Of a stretch of DNA of 64,000 bases, positions 1 through 8,050 are shown piece by piece. The notes under the pieces are model-generated. The model was not told the DNA's origin, made no database searches, and saw only the letters and a program-made list of their open reading frames with translations. Where the stretch lies: the NCBI RefSeq assembly GCF_012927245.1, contig NZ_JABBGE010000007.1, positions 434,001 to 498,000 on the forward strand, given 5' to 3'. The stretch is from Streptomyces sp. R302 (GTDB lineage: Bacteria > Actinomycetota > Actinomycetes > Streptomycetales > Streptomycetaceae). Position 1 is the first letter of the stretch; each line of letters starts with the position of its first letter. Both the position numbers and the translations under genes were made by a program.

Positions 1-130
1 TCCTGACCGCGCTGTGAGGGGCGGGAGCCGGGCACCATACCAGGACGGACCCCTCGCTCCGGCGAAGTTCGAACACTCTCCACAGTCGGGCGGCTCCGTA
101 CGGTAGTCCTGGGACCAGGGAGGAAACACC

Positions 131-1330
131 TTGGTCTTCAGTCTGATCCGTCGCCGCTCCGCCGCCCCCGCCGGTGCCGCGTGCCCGTACTCGGCCGCCG
201 TCGCGGCCCCCGCCCCCGCCGTGGTCCCGCCCGCCCCGCGCGCGCCGGACCGGGTGGACCGGCGGCAGGCGGAGGAGTTCGTCCGGCAGTTCCACGACGA
301 GTGCCCCGGCGCCGGGGACGTCGAGGCCCGGGTCCGTCGGGTGCGGGCCGAGATCGCCCGTACCGGCAGCTACGAGCACACCCCGGAGGAGCTGGCCTTC
401 GGCGCCCGGGTCGCCTGGCGCAACGCGGCCCGCTGCATCGGCCGGCTCTACTGGAACAGCCTCGTCGTGCGGGACCTGCGCGGGGTGTCGTCCGCCGACG
501 GGATCGCCGCCGCCTGCGCCGAGCACCTGCGGCTCGCGGACAACGGCGGGCGGATCCGCCCGGTCCTCACCGTCTTCGCCCCGGACCGGCCGGGCCGCCC
601 CGCGCCCCGGATCGTCAACGACCAGCTCGTCCGGTACGCCGGTCACCGCGCCGCCGACGGCCGCTGGACCGGCGACCCGCGCGCGGCGGCGGCCACGGCC
701 CTCGCCCGCGAGCTGGGCTGGAAGCGGGAGGAGGAGCCCTTCCAGGTGCTGCCGCTGATGGTGCGGGAGCGGCCCGGCGCCCGCCCGGAGTGGTACGAGC
801 TGCCGGACGGGACCGTGCGGGAGGTGGCGCTGCGCCATCCCGAGCACGCGTGGTTCGCCGGCCTCGGGCTGCGCTGGTACGCGGTGCCCGCGATCAGCGA
901 CATGGTGCTGGAGATCGGCGGGGTGCGGTATCCGGCGGCGCCGTTCAACGGCTGGTACATGGGCACCGAGATAGGCGCCCGCAACCTCGCCGACGCCGAC
1001 CGGTACGACCTGCTGCCGCTGGTCGCGGAGAAGCTGGGCCTGGACCGCTCCTCGGAGCGGACGCTGTGGCGGGACCGGGCCCTGGTGGAGCTGAACGTGG
1101 CGGTCCTGCACTCCTTCCAGGAGGACGGGGTGACGATGGCGGACCACCACACCGAGTCCGAGCGCTTCCTGCGCCACATCGCGCGGGAGCGGCGGCACGG
1201 CCGGCCGACGCCGGCCGACTGGAGCTGGATCGTCCCGCCGCTGTCGGGCGCGGCCACGCCGGTCTTCCACCGCTACTACGACGCCGTCGACCCGGCCCTG
1301 CGCCCGGCGTTCCTCCCCCGGCAGGGGTAG
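131..1330 (+). CDS. nos: Nitric oxide synthase oxygenase
   Basis: Bacterial NOS oxygenase module: a cytosolic heme enzyme that oxidises L-arginine to citrulline and NO using separate reductase partners; no reductase domain is fused here. Residues about 45-395 carry the family signature: the proximal heme cysteine lies in WRNAARCIGR (Cys102), and the substrate-binding glutamate lies in NGWYMGTEIG (Glu280). The 399-residue length exceeds the usual roughly 360 because of an Ala/Pro-rich N-terminal extension of about 40 residues. The start is TTG, chosen because AGGGAGG lies 7-8 bases upstream. It stands alone in its orientation. An arginine deiminase and antiporter occur 16 kb away but nothing links them directly. 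Confidence 0.93.
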   Translation: MVFSLIRRRSAAPAGAACPYSAAVAAPAPAVVPPAPRAPDRVDRRQAEEFVRQFHDECPGAGDVEARVRRVRAEIARTGSYEHTPEELAFGARVAWRNAARCIGRLYWNSLVVRDLRGVSSADGIAAACAEHLRLADNGGRIRPVLTVFAPDRPGRPAPRIVNDQLVRYAGHRAADGRWTGDPRAAAATALARELGWKREEEPFQVLPLMVRERPGARPEWYELPDGTVREVALRHPEHAWFAGLGLRWYAVPAISDMVLEIGGVRYPAAPFNGWYMGTEIGARNLADADRYDLLPLVAEKLGLDRSSERTLWRDRALVELNVAVLHSFQEDGVTMADHHTESERFLRHIARERRHGRPTPADWSWIVPPLSGAATPVFHRYYDAVDPALRPAFLPRQG

Positions 1331-1381
1331 CCGCGCCGAGGCAGGAGCCGTACCGGCGGGGCCGGGGCCGTACCGCCGACG

Positions 1382-1966
1382 TCAGTACCGGCCGCCGCCC
1401 GCGCGGTTGCCGCGGCCGCCCCGGCGGGGCCGCCGGCCCTGGCGGGGGCCGGCTGGGTCGGTGGCGCCGCCGGCGGCCTCCGGGGAGGAGAACAGGACGG
1501 GGACGCCCGGGCCGCCGGTGACGGCCGGGGCGGCCGGGGCCGCAGAGCGCGGCTCCGGGACCCGCTCCGGTCTCCGGGTCTCGGCCGGGCTCGCGGCGCG
1601 GGCCACGATCCGGGCGTGGGTGATCAGCGGGGCGCACGCCTCGCAGATCTCGGCGAGCGTCCACACCTCGCCGACGGCCGGGTTGTGGATGAGGACGAGG
1701 AGGGTGCGGCCCGAGCAGAGCGCCCGGGCCTGGTGGTGACGGCAGCCGGCCCCGCCGCAGGCGCACGCGGCGTTCGGGCGCGGGGTCGCGAGGCGGGCGT
1801 GCGCCCGGACGTGCTCGGCGGCGAAGGCGCGCAGCGCGCGGACGTCCTTGGAGCGGTCGGGCATGCGGCAGCCCGCGGTGGTGCAGCTGACCCGCGCCGA
1901 GTGGTCGTGGTGGCCGGTGAGGCGAATCGTCCAGGTCCTGCCTGGCACACGGGATCCGAGTGGCAT
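1382..1966 (-). CDS. Cys-rich hypothetical protein, probable zinc-binding fold
   Basis: About 194 residues, family not recognised by name. The N-terminal 115 residues carry an ordered cysteine set (C28/C33, C68/C70/C75, C84, C108/C111) with flanking histidines, for example GHHDHSARVSC and CACGGAGC, which suggests one or two structural zinc sites. The last 70 residues are Pro/Ala-rich and end in an Arg/Gly-rich tail, which may bind nucleic acid (inference). No strong Shine-Dalgarno is visible; a TTG at 1981 would add five residues, so the start is uncertain. It converges on the NOS gene with about a 50-base gap. Confidence 0.65.
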   Translation of the reverse strand: MPLGSRVPGRTWTIRLTGHHDHSARVSCTTAGCRMPDRSKDVRALRAFAAEHVRAHARLATPRPNAACACGGAGCRHHQARALCSGRTLLVLIHNPAVGEVWTLAEICEACAPLITHARIVARAASPAETRRPERVPEPRSAAPAAPAVTGGPGVPVLFSSPEAAGGATDPAGPRQGRRPRRGGRGNRAGGGRY

Positions 1967-2055
1967 GCTCAACGCGCACAAGTCCGTTCGGGAGAGGAGG
2001 CGTTCGGTCTCTGTTTACCCCGAAGTCGGGACCTCGACGCGTCCCCCGCGGCGTG

Positions 2056-2505
2056 TCAGCCGGTGTCGTCGTCCTTCTTGTCGCCCGGACGGAGCGCTGC
2101 GGCGACGAGGACCGCCGCCCAGATGGAGAGCGGGGTCACCGGCCAGTAGAAGTCGAGTTCGCCGTCGCGCAGGCAGTTCACGCCCCAGATCGCGGACATG
2201 ACGACGAGGCCGCCGAGCCAGTAGCGCCACTCGGCGTACCACTCGGCGAGTTCCTTGCGCCTGCGCTCCTCGGGGCCCGGCCGGGGCGCGGGCAGGTCGG
2301 CGGTGAGGACGGCGAGTTCACCGGCCGTGCGGGCGGCGAGGGCGGCGCCGACGCGCTCGGCGTGCTCGTGCGCGTCGAGCCGTCCCTCGGTCAGGGCGAC
2401 GGCGAGGAGGGCGACGACGGCGTCGCGTTCGCGGTCGGAGACGCGTACGCCGGGGACGGCGTCCTGCTTGCGCGTCACATCGGGCCGTGCGGGCTGCTCT
2501 TCCAT
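2056..2505 (-). CDS. DUF1707 / 2TM-domain membrane protein
   Basis: 149 residues. The N-terminal half matches the DUF1707 (SHOCT-like) pattern: VSDRERDAVVALLAVALTEG, then RLDAHEHAERVGAALAARTAGEL and a DLP motif. A basic linker follows, then two hydrophobic segments (about residues 93-110 and 118-137), giving a small integral membrane protein. The function of DUF1707 is unknown; such proteins often accompany regulators in actinomycetes. ATG start with GGGGGA upstream. It is transcribed divergently from the TetR gene at 2577, and the 71-base gap holds a palindrome, so it is the most likely target of that regulator. Confidence 0.82.
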   Translation of the reverse strand: MEEQPARPDVTRKQDAVPGVRVSDRERDAVVALLAVALTEGRLDAHEHAERVGAALAARTAGELAVLTADLPAPRPGPEERRRKELAEWYAEWRYWLGGLVVMSAIWGVNCLRDGELDFYWPVTPLSIWAAVLVAAALRPGDKKDDDTG

Positions 2506-2525
2506 GTGTTCCCCCGTTGGTTAGA

Positions 2526-2537
2526 ATACGACCGTAT
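2526..2537. promoter_or_regulatory. Palindrome in the TetR/DUF1707 divergent gap
   Basis: ATACG-AC-CGTAT, a perfect 12-bp dyad midway between the divergent starts at 2505 and 2577. It sits in one of the most AT-rich stretches of the region. The position and symmetry fit an autoregulatory TetR operator, but no binding evidence exists. Confidence 0.5.
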
Positions 2538-2576
2538 CTCAGAACGGGGGGCGGGACGAGACCGAGGGACGTGACG

Positions 2577-3146
2577 ATGCCGAGGACGGTCGACCGGTCG
2601 GAACAGCGACGGCTGATCGGCGAGGCGCTGCTGCGCCTGGCCGGCGAGGAGGGTCTCGACCGGGTCAGCGTGCGCACCGTGGCGGCGGCGAGCGGCCGTT
2701 CCCCTGGCGCGGTCCAGAAGTACTTCCGCTCCAAGGAGGACCTGCTCCTCTTCGCCTCCGAACTCTCCGGGGAGCGGATCGAGGCCCGGCTGCGGACGGT
2801 CGACCCGGCCCTGCCGCTGCGGCGGGCGCTGCGTGAACTCATCGGCGCCACCCTGCCGCTGGACGAGGAGCGGCGCGCCGAGGCCGCCGCGCAGCTGGCC
2901 TTCGCCGTGCACGCGGCCCGCCACCCCCGCCTCGCCGAGGTCCGCCGGCACGTCGACCGCGAGGTCCGCGACGCGCTCGCCCGGCGCCTCGCCGCCGCCG
3001 GCACCGTCCTGCCGACGGCCACCGCCGACGCCCTCATCGCCGTCTCCGACGGCCTCGCCCTGCGCATGCTCTACGCCCCCGGGGAGACGGACGCCCTGCT
3101 GGCGGCGCTCGACCGGGCCGTCGAGTCCCTCACGCCCCCGGAGTGA
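2577..3146 (+). CDS. TetR family transcriptional regulator
   Basis: 189 residues with a canonical TetR N-terminal helix-turn-helix: RRLIGEALLRLAGEEGLDRV, then SVRTVAAASGRSPGAVQKYF and RSKEDLL, followed by an all-helical ligand and dimerisation domain. The ATG at 2577 was chosen because GAGGGA lies about 7 bases upstream; a longer frame reading back over the intergenic palindrome lacks a ribosome site. It probably represses itself and the divergent DUF1707 gene through the 2526-2537 dyad. The inducer cannot be inferred. It converges on the TOPRIM gene with a 24-base gap. Confidence 0.9.
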   Translation: MPRTVDRSEQRRLIGEALLRLAGEEGLDRVSVRTVAAASGRSPGAVQKYFRSKEDLLLFASELSGERIEARLRTVDPALPLRRALRELIGATLPLDEERRAEAAAQLAFAVHAARHPRLAEVRRHVDREVRDALARRLAAAGTVLPTATADALIAVSDGLALRMLYAPGETDALLAALDRAVESLTPPE

Positions 3147-3170
3147 CGGCCCCGGTGCCCCCGGTCCCGC

Positions 3171-3788
3171 TCAGAGGGAGGCGAGGAGCCCGTCGAGCGG
3201 GGCCGGTACGCGGGTGAGGTCGAGGCCGTCGACGAGGATCCGGCCGTAGCGGATCTTCCGGCCCGAGGTCGTGCCGAGGAAGCGGCGCATCCGCAGCAGG
3301 GGGCTGCGGTCGCGCTGGGCGGGCTGGTTGAGGAAGGTGCGCAGGGCCCGCCCCTCCCCCTCGGCGACCACCAGCTCGCCGACCCGGTCCACGCCGAGGG
3401 CGCGGATCAGCTCGTCCTCCAGGTCGGCGACGCAGACGAAGAAGGCCTCCGGGTCGGCCCCGGCGGCGGCCAGGCCCCGGGCGTAGTGGGCGCGTTCGGC
3501 GTCGTCGCAGAGGCCGGTGAGGCGCAGTCCGAGGCCGGGCGGGCCGAGGAGCCGGGCGTGGCGGGCGGCATTGGTGACACCGTTCATGGAGAGCGCGCAG
3601 ACGCCCTCGGCGGCCAGGTCGCGGCCCCGCCGGGCGGCGAGCGCCTCGACGGCGGCGACGTCGCTGCGTCCTTCGAGGAGCACCACGGTGTGCACGGGCA
3701 GGCGCGCGGCGAGCTCGCGCGCGGCGTCGCCGGTTCCTCCGGCCGCCCACGCGGCGACGGCGGACCGGAAGGCGTCCATGTCGGTCAT
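3171..3788 (-). CDS. TOPRIM-domain protein (OLD-nuclease-type), stand-alone
   Basis: 205 residues. The TOPRIM pattern is visible: VVLLEGRSDVAAVEALA supplies the catalytic glutamate and VCVADLEDELIRALG the acidic DxxDE-type motif, with SMNGVTNAARHARLL between them as in OLD-family nucleases. OLD proteins normally pair this domain with an N-terminal ABC ATPase. No ATPase domain is present here or next door, so this is a TOPRIM-only form, likely an Mg-dependent nuclease or phosphotransfer domain of unknown role. Two in-frame ATGs (3788, 3779) are possible and neither has a clear ribosome site. Confidence 0.75.
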   Translation of the reverse strand: MTDMDAFRSAVAAWAAGGTGDAARELAARLPVHTVVLLEGRSDVAAVEALAARRGRDLAAEGVCALSMNGVTNAARHARLLGPPGLGLRLTGLCDDAERAHYARGLAAAGADPEAFFVCVADLEDELIRALGVDRVGELVVAEGEGRALRTFLNQPAQRDRSPLLRMRRFLGTTSGRKIRYGRILVDGLDLTRVPAPLDGLLASL

Positions 3789-3858
3789 GGGAGGAGTCTG
3801 GGCGCCGGGCGGGCGGGACGGTACCGGTTTTCCGCCGCCGCTTCCGACCGGGGACCGG

Positions 3859-4347
3859 TCAGTACCGCAGGGCGGAGGCGACGGACGGGGTCACGGTGCC
3901 GGAGAGCCTGTGCGTGGAGCGGGCGGTGCCGTCGCCGGGCTTTCCGGCGGGGACGTCCGAGATGGTGACGACGACGGCGTCGAGCAGCTTGCCGTCGCCG
4001 TCCTTGAACTGCACCTGGACCGCGAAGGACCGCGTCGCGTCGCCGGTGTTCCGCACGGTGAGCGGGACGGTGGTGCGGCCGTCGGCGTCGGTGGCGGGGT
4101 CGCCGAGCGTCACCTCGTCCTTGGCGTCGACGCCGTCCTTGATCTCCGCCATCTGCTCCTCGGCCTTCTTCACCGCCTGGGAGGCGGCCTCCGAGAGGCC
4201 CTCGGCGGCGGAGGCCACCGCGGAGGCGGCCTCGCTGACCGCTCCCGACACGGCGTTGTCGCCGTCGTCGGAGCAGCCGGCCGTGCCCATCAGGACGGCT
4301 CCGGCGAGGAGGCCGCCGGCGGCGCCCCGTACCCAGCGTGCGGTCAT
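3859..4347 (-). CDS. Lipoprotein with FxLYD/DUF4352-like beta domain
   Basis: 162 residues. The N-terminus is a lipoprotein signal: basic TARWVR, a hydrophobic stretch, then lipobox MGTAGC with the acylated Cys near residue 23. An Ala/Ser/Glu-rich helical, possibly coiled-coil, stretch (about 30-65) leads to a beta domain (TTVPLTVRNTGDATRSFAVQVQF ... KLLDAVVVTISDVPAGK) of the kind found in extracytoplasmic FxLYD-type domains. It is probably anchored outside the membrane. The ATG at 4347 is preceded by GAGGGAGA; the longer frame to 4476 is arginine-rich and lacks a site. Function unknown. Confidence 0.8.
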   Translation of the reverse strand: MTARWVRGAAGGLLAGAVLMGTAGCSDDGDNAVSGAVSEAASAVASAAEGLSEAASQAVKKAEEQMAEIKDGVDAKDEVTLGDPATDADGRTTVPLTVRNTGDATRSFAVQVQFKDGDGKLLDAVVVTISDVPAGKPGDGTARSTHRLSGTVTPSVASALRY

Positions 4348-4491
4348 GTCGTGGTCTCCCTCGGGTCGCACGTGCGCGTCGGCCCCAGTCAACGGCAGCG
4401 CCGGGCGCGCCGCATCCCGGGACCGGCGTCCGGCTCGCGGGTGCGCCCGGGGCCGAGCTCCAGCGGTGCCGGTCATCGGCAGGACCTCCTC

Positions 4492-4776
4492 CTAGGTCAT
4501 GTCGATGACCTCGGGCTGTGCGGCTGCGGCCCGGACCGGGCCCACGACGGTGAGGGGGATGCGGACGTTCTCGCAGAAGCGGCGGACGCGGGAGAGGACG
4601 CTCAGCGAGGCGGGCGAGGGGTCGGCGGTGGAGAGCTGGACCCGGACGAGCCGGGGCCGGTGCGCGTGGGCCAGGGCCTGGGCCTCCAGGTCGGCGGCGG
4701 ATCGGCTGGTGAGGGTGAGGTCGCCCGGGAGCGACAGGTGCAGGACGCCCTCTTCGAAGGCGTGGCCGATGAGCAT
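4492..4776 (-). CDS. Small STAS-like protein
   Basis: 94 residues. The pattern HLSLPGDLTLTSRSAADLEAQALAH followed by RLVRVQLSTADPSPASLSVLSRVRRFCE resembles a STAS (anti-sigma antagonist) fold: a beta strand, a short helix, then a strand and a serine-containing segment where the phosphorylatable Ser of anti-anti-sigma factors would lie. The match is weak and the fold call is tentative. ATG start with GGAAGGAGG 6-7 bases upstream, one of the strongest ribosome sites in the window. A hairpin lies directly upstream (4799-4828). Confidence 0.68.
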   Translation of the reverse strand: MLIGHAFEEGVLHLSLPGDLTLTSRSAADLEAQALAHAHRPRLVRVQLSTADPSPASLSVLSRVRRFCENVRIPLTVVGPVRAAAAQPEVIDMT

Positions 4777-4798
4777 GACCGCCTCCTTCCGTCGTACG

Positions 4799-4828
4799 CC
4801 GTCCCACCGACCGGAGGCGGTGGGACGG
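4799..4828 (-). terminator. Hairpin between ABC exporter and STAS gene
   Basis: CCGTCCCACCG and CGGTGGGACGG form a perfect 11-bp stem with an 8-base loop. On the minus strand it lies about 145 bases after the ABC exporter stop and 23 bases before the STAS start. It may terminate the exporter transcript or act as an attenuator for the STAS gene. Confidence 0.55.
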
Positions 4829-4973
4829 ACGGTTTCCGTCAAGGCGTTGTGCCGGGCACGCTGGCACCAGGCTGGCAGACGCGGACCGTGTCCGCACCCG
4901 CACCGCCCGCAGCCCCCGGACCGCGCGGAGGGGACGAACCCGCTGGTGGGAGCGGCGGGAGGCGGCCCGCGGC

Positions 4974-6818
4974 TCAGCGGGACACGGGCGCCTCCGGGCC
5001 GGTGCGGTCGGCGGTGGCGGTGGCGGCGTCGTCGTCGAGGAAGCCGCCCGACTGATGCCGCCACAGCTTCGCGTACGCGCCCTCCGCGGCGAGCAGTTCG
5101 CGGTGGCCGCCCTGCTCGACGATCCGGCCGCGGTCGAGGACGACGAGCCGGTCCATCCCGGCGACGGTGGAGAGCCGGTGGGCGACGACGAGCGCCGTCC
5201 GGCCCTCCATCAGCCGCCACAGCGCGTCCTGGACGAGGAGTTCGCTCTCGGAGTCCAGGGCGCTGGTCGCCTCGTCGAGGAGGAGGACCGGCGCGTCGCG
5301 CAGGATCGCCCGGGCGAGCGCGACACGCTGCCGCTGGCCGCCGGAGAGCTTCACGCCGCGCTCCCCGACCAGGGTGTCGAAGCCCTCGGGCAGCGCGTCG
5401 GCGAACTCCGTGACGTGGGCCGCCTCCGCGGCCCTGCGGACCTCGGCCTCGGTGGCCCCGGGCCGGGCGAAGGCGATGTTCTCCCTGAGGGAGCGGTGGA
5501 ACATCGCCGGGTCCTGCGGTACGGAGGCGATGAGGCTCCGCAGGTCCGACTGGCGCATCCGGCTGATGTCCTGACCGCCGATCAGGATCCGGCCCGCGTC
5601 GACGTCGGTCATCCGCAGAAGCAGCCGGGTGAGCGTGGTCTTGCCGCCGCCGGAGCGGCCGACGAAGCCGACCTTGGTACCGTTCGGCACGTCCAGGTCG
5701 AGCCCCTCGAAGAGGGGCTTGGCGCCCTTGTGGGCGAAGTGCACCCGCTCGAAGCGGATCTCCCCCGAGCGGCCCCGGAGGGGTTCGGGCGCGGGCGGGT
5801 CGACGACGGTCGGCGGCTCCAGGAGGAGTTCGGTGAACTGGGCGGCCTCCGTCATGGAGCTCTCCATGCGCCGATAGATCTGGTTGAACTCGAACATGAT
5901 CCGGGTGGCGTTGGCGTAGTACGTGAAGGCCACGATGATCGCCTCCACACCCCGCTCCCCCGCGCCCAGCATCAGCGCGAGCACCAGGCCGATCACGTTG
6001 GTGACGACCGAGAGGGGCGCGACGAGCGTGTCGATGCGCAGGTTGCCGTAGTCCCAGGAGCGCAGGGTGATCCGGCGCGACTCGGCGACCCGGGAGCGGT
6101 GCTCGGCCGCTTCCCGGTCCTCGGCGGCGAAGGAGCGGACGCTGTCCATGTTGGTGAGCACGTCGGCGACGTGCCCGGACACCCGGGCGATGGCCTGCTC
6201 CCGGTCGGCGACGATCCGCTGGCGGCGGCGGACCAGCGGGAAGACGCAGACGCCGGTGAGGACGATCATCACCAGGAGGCCGACGACGAGCAGCGGGTCG
6301 TACTGCCAGAGCACGACGGAGGCGAACAGCAGCGGGACGAGGCTGCCCATGACCTGGAAGGTCAGGGTGTCGACGAAGTCCTCGAAGCGGCCGGCGAAGC
6401 TGATGACCCGTTTGGTGAGGGAGCCGGCGAAGTTGTCGTGGAAGAACGCCGCGTCCTTGGCGAGGAGTTCGTCCATGCCCACGACGTAGAGGTGCTCGAT
6501 GCCGCGGGCGTCGAGCCGGTTGAGGCAGTGGAAGCCGACCCGCCACAGCGCCTCGCCGAGCAGCAGGACGGCGGCGAACCCGAGGGCGTAGGGCAGGACC
6601 GAGTCGAAGGTGACCGGGCCGCCGTCGGCGACCCGGCCGACGAGCTTGGCGACCACCAGGGGGGCGAGGTACTGGATCCCGATGTTGCCGAGCGCGGGCA
6701 GCAGCAGCGCGGGCACGGCCACCTTCCGGAGCCGCACCATCTCTCCCCCGTAATGGCGGAGCGCGAGGCGGACGGAGCCCTTGCCCGGTCCGCCGCCGCG
6801 TTGTTCTGACGTTCCCAT
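4974..6818 (-). CDS. ABC exporter, fused permease and ATPase
   Basis: 614 residues. A type I exporter half-transporter: six hydrophobic segments in residues about 30-320, then a nucleotide-binding domain with Walker A GRSGGGKTT, Q-loop PQDPAMF, signature LSGGQRQR, Walker B VLLLDEATSALD and H-loop AHRLST. It would act as a homodimer in the cytoplasmic membrane; the substrate cannot be read from sequence (lipid, peptide or drug). The ATG at 6818 has GGAAGG five bases upstream; a GTG one codon earlier is also possible. No partner half-transporter is adjacent, which supports homodimerisation. Confidence 0.93.
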   Translation of the reverse strand: MGTSEQRGGGPGKGSVRLALRHYGGEMVRLRKVAVPALLLPALGNIGIQYLAPLVVAKLVGRVADGGPVTFDSVLPYALGFAAVLLLGEALWRVGFHCLNRLDARGIEHLYVVGMDELLAKDAAFFHDNFAGSLTKRVISFAGRFEDFVDTLTFQVMGSLVPLLFASVVLWQYDPLLVVGLLVMIVLTGVCVFPLVRRRQRIVADREQAIARVSGHVADVLTNMDSVRSFAAEDREAAEHRSRVAESRRITLRSWDYGNLRIDTLVAPLSVVTNVIGLVLALMLGAGERGVEAIIVAFTYYANATRIMFEFNQIYRRMESSMTEAAQFTELLLEPPTVVDPPAPEPLRGRSGEIRFERVHFAHKGAKPLFEGLDLDVPNGTKVGFVGRSGGGKTTLTRLLLRMTDVDAGRILIGGQDISRMRQSDLRSLIASVPQDPAMFHRSLRENIAFARPGATEAEVRRAAEAAHVTEFADALPEGFDTLVGERGVKLSGGQRQRVALARAILRDAPVLLLDEATSALDSESELLVQDALWRLMEGRTALVVAHRLSTVAGMDRLVVLDRGRIVEQGGHRELLAAEGAYAKLWRHQSGGFLDDDAATATADRTGPEAPVSR

Positions 6819-6970
6819 CACGACCTTCCGTCACTGTTCCGACACGTTCGGTGACGGAGTGTGGCGGAGGGCGGGCGCGGCGGTCCACGGGTTTTTCCGC
6901 GCGGTGGGGCGCGGTGGGGGCGCGGGCGGGGGCGTACGGCTCAGCGCCAGTCTCTCGGCGGCTCCGCGCC

Positions 6971-7786
6971 TCAGCGGCGCAGTCCGGCGGCGAAGGCGGC
7001 GAGTTCGCGCACGACCCGTTCCGGGTCCTCCCAGTACACGACGTGCCCGGCGCCCTCGTGGACGACGAGCCGGGAGTCGGGGATCGCGTCGAGGATCAGC
7101 TGCTGGTCCGAACGGGTGAGCACCGGGTCCCGGTCGCCCCAGACGACGAGGGTGGGGACGAGGATCCCGGTGAGCGTGGCGGCGAGGTCGGTCTCCAGGA
7201 GTCCGCGCAGGGTCTCGCGCCAGACGCGGGCGGGCGCCTTCAGGCTCTCGTCGACGGCGGTCTCCAGGAAGCCGGGCGCCACCCGGCCCACGGCGAGCCC
7301 CCGCACGAACTCGGCGACGAACGCCCGGTCCACCGGGTCCTCCAGGGCCCGGACGGTCTCCATGACCGCGGCGACCCCGGGTTTGTCGGCGAGCACGGCG
7401 GGCGTGCCGAGCAGGACGAGTCCGGCGACCCGGTCGGGCCGCCGGCCGGCGACGATCCGGGCCTGGACGCCGCCGCTGGAGCCGCCGACGAGGACGGCCC
7501 GTTCGAGGCCGAGGTGGTCGAGGAAGGCGACGAGGTCGTCGGCGAAGTCCTCCGGGAGGTAGCCCTCCGCCGGATTGTCGGCGTCGCCGTGGCCGCGCTG
7601 GGTGGGCGCGTAGGCGTGCATGACGGCGGGCATGGCCCGCAGCATCGGCTCGAAGGTCCACCAGGAGTCGACGTAGCCGTGGACGAGGACGAGCGGCGGT
7701 CCGCTCCCGGGCCGCCCGGTCTCCGCGTACGGGAGCGTGGGGCGCCCGTCGCCGAGGACGGCGCGGTGCACGGCGACGGTGGCCAT
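6971..7786 (-). CDS. Alpha/beta hydrolase
   Basis: 271 residues with the classic fold order: oxyanion strand LVLVHGYVDSWWTF, nucleophile elbow VGGSSGGVQAR (Ser), late acid in VWGDRDPVL and catalytic His in GAGHVVYWEDPERV. The PTQRGHGDADNP motif is typical of epoxide-hydrolase/haloperoxidase-like subfamilies, but the nucleophile here is Ser, so an esterase or lipase-like activity is more likely. ATG start with AGGAGGG upstream. It is divergent from katG; the gap holds a strong inverted repeat. Cytosolic, substrate unknown. Confidence 0.9.
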   Translation of the reverse strand: MATVAVHRAVLGDGRPTLPYAETGRPGSGPPLVLVHGYVDSWWTFEPMLRAMPAVMHAYAPTQRGHGDADNPAEGYLPEDFADDLVAFLDHLGLERAVLVGGSSGGVQARIVAGRRPDRVAGLVLLGTPAVLADKPGVAAVMETVRALEDPVDRAFVAEFVRGLAVGRVAPGFLETAVDESLKAPARVWRETLRGLLETDLAATLTGILVPTLVVWGDRDPVLTRSDQQLILDAIPDSRLVVHEGAGHVVYWEDPERVVRELAAFAAGLRR

Positions 7787-7865
7787 CGGCGCCCTCCTGT
7801 CTCTCTCGCCCAGCGTAGGAACGGTTCCCAGAGCCTTCAACACGGGACCGGCCCCCCTGCCGGTG

Positions 7866-7909
7866 ATCCCCCGGAAAGGCCCGGAACCGCCCGGCCCTTT
7901 CCGGGGGAT
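7866..7909. promoter_or_regulatory. 14-bp perfect inverted repeat in the hydrolase/katG gap
   Basis: ATCCCCCGGAAAGG (7866-7879) is an exact reverse complement of 7896-7909, separated by 16 bases. Lying between divergent starts (7786 and 8051) it cannot be a normal terminator of either gene. It could be an operator or a leader hairpin. Confidence 0.55.
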
Positions 7910-8050
7910 TTCCGGTCCGCCGCCTTCCGCGCCGCCGCGCCCTGCGTGTTCGCATGACCGGAAGGACGCGTGTGCGCGACCATACGGACGCGCCGTCGTG
8001 AGAATCCCGGCCGGCGGCGGAAAGGCACACGCACAGGAAGAAGGCCGTAC

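Noticed and set aside
1..17. Possible end of an upstream plus-strand gene (ctg acc gcg ctg tga)
   Set aside because: Only four codons are visible, so a coding call cannot be supported.
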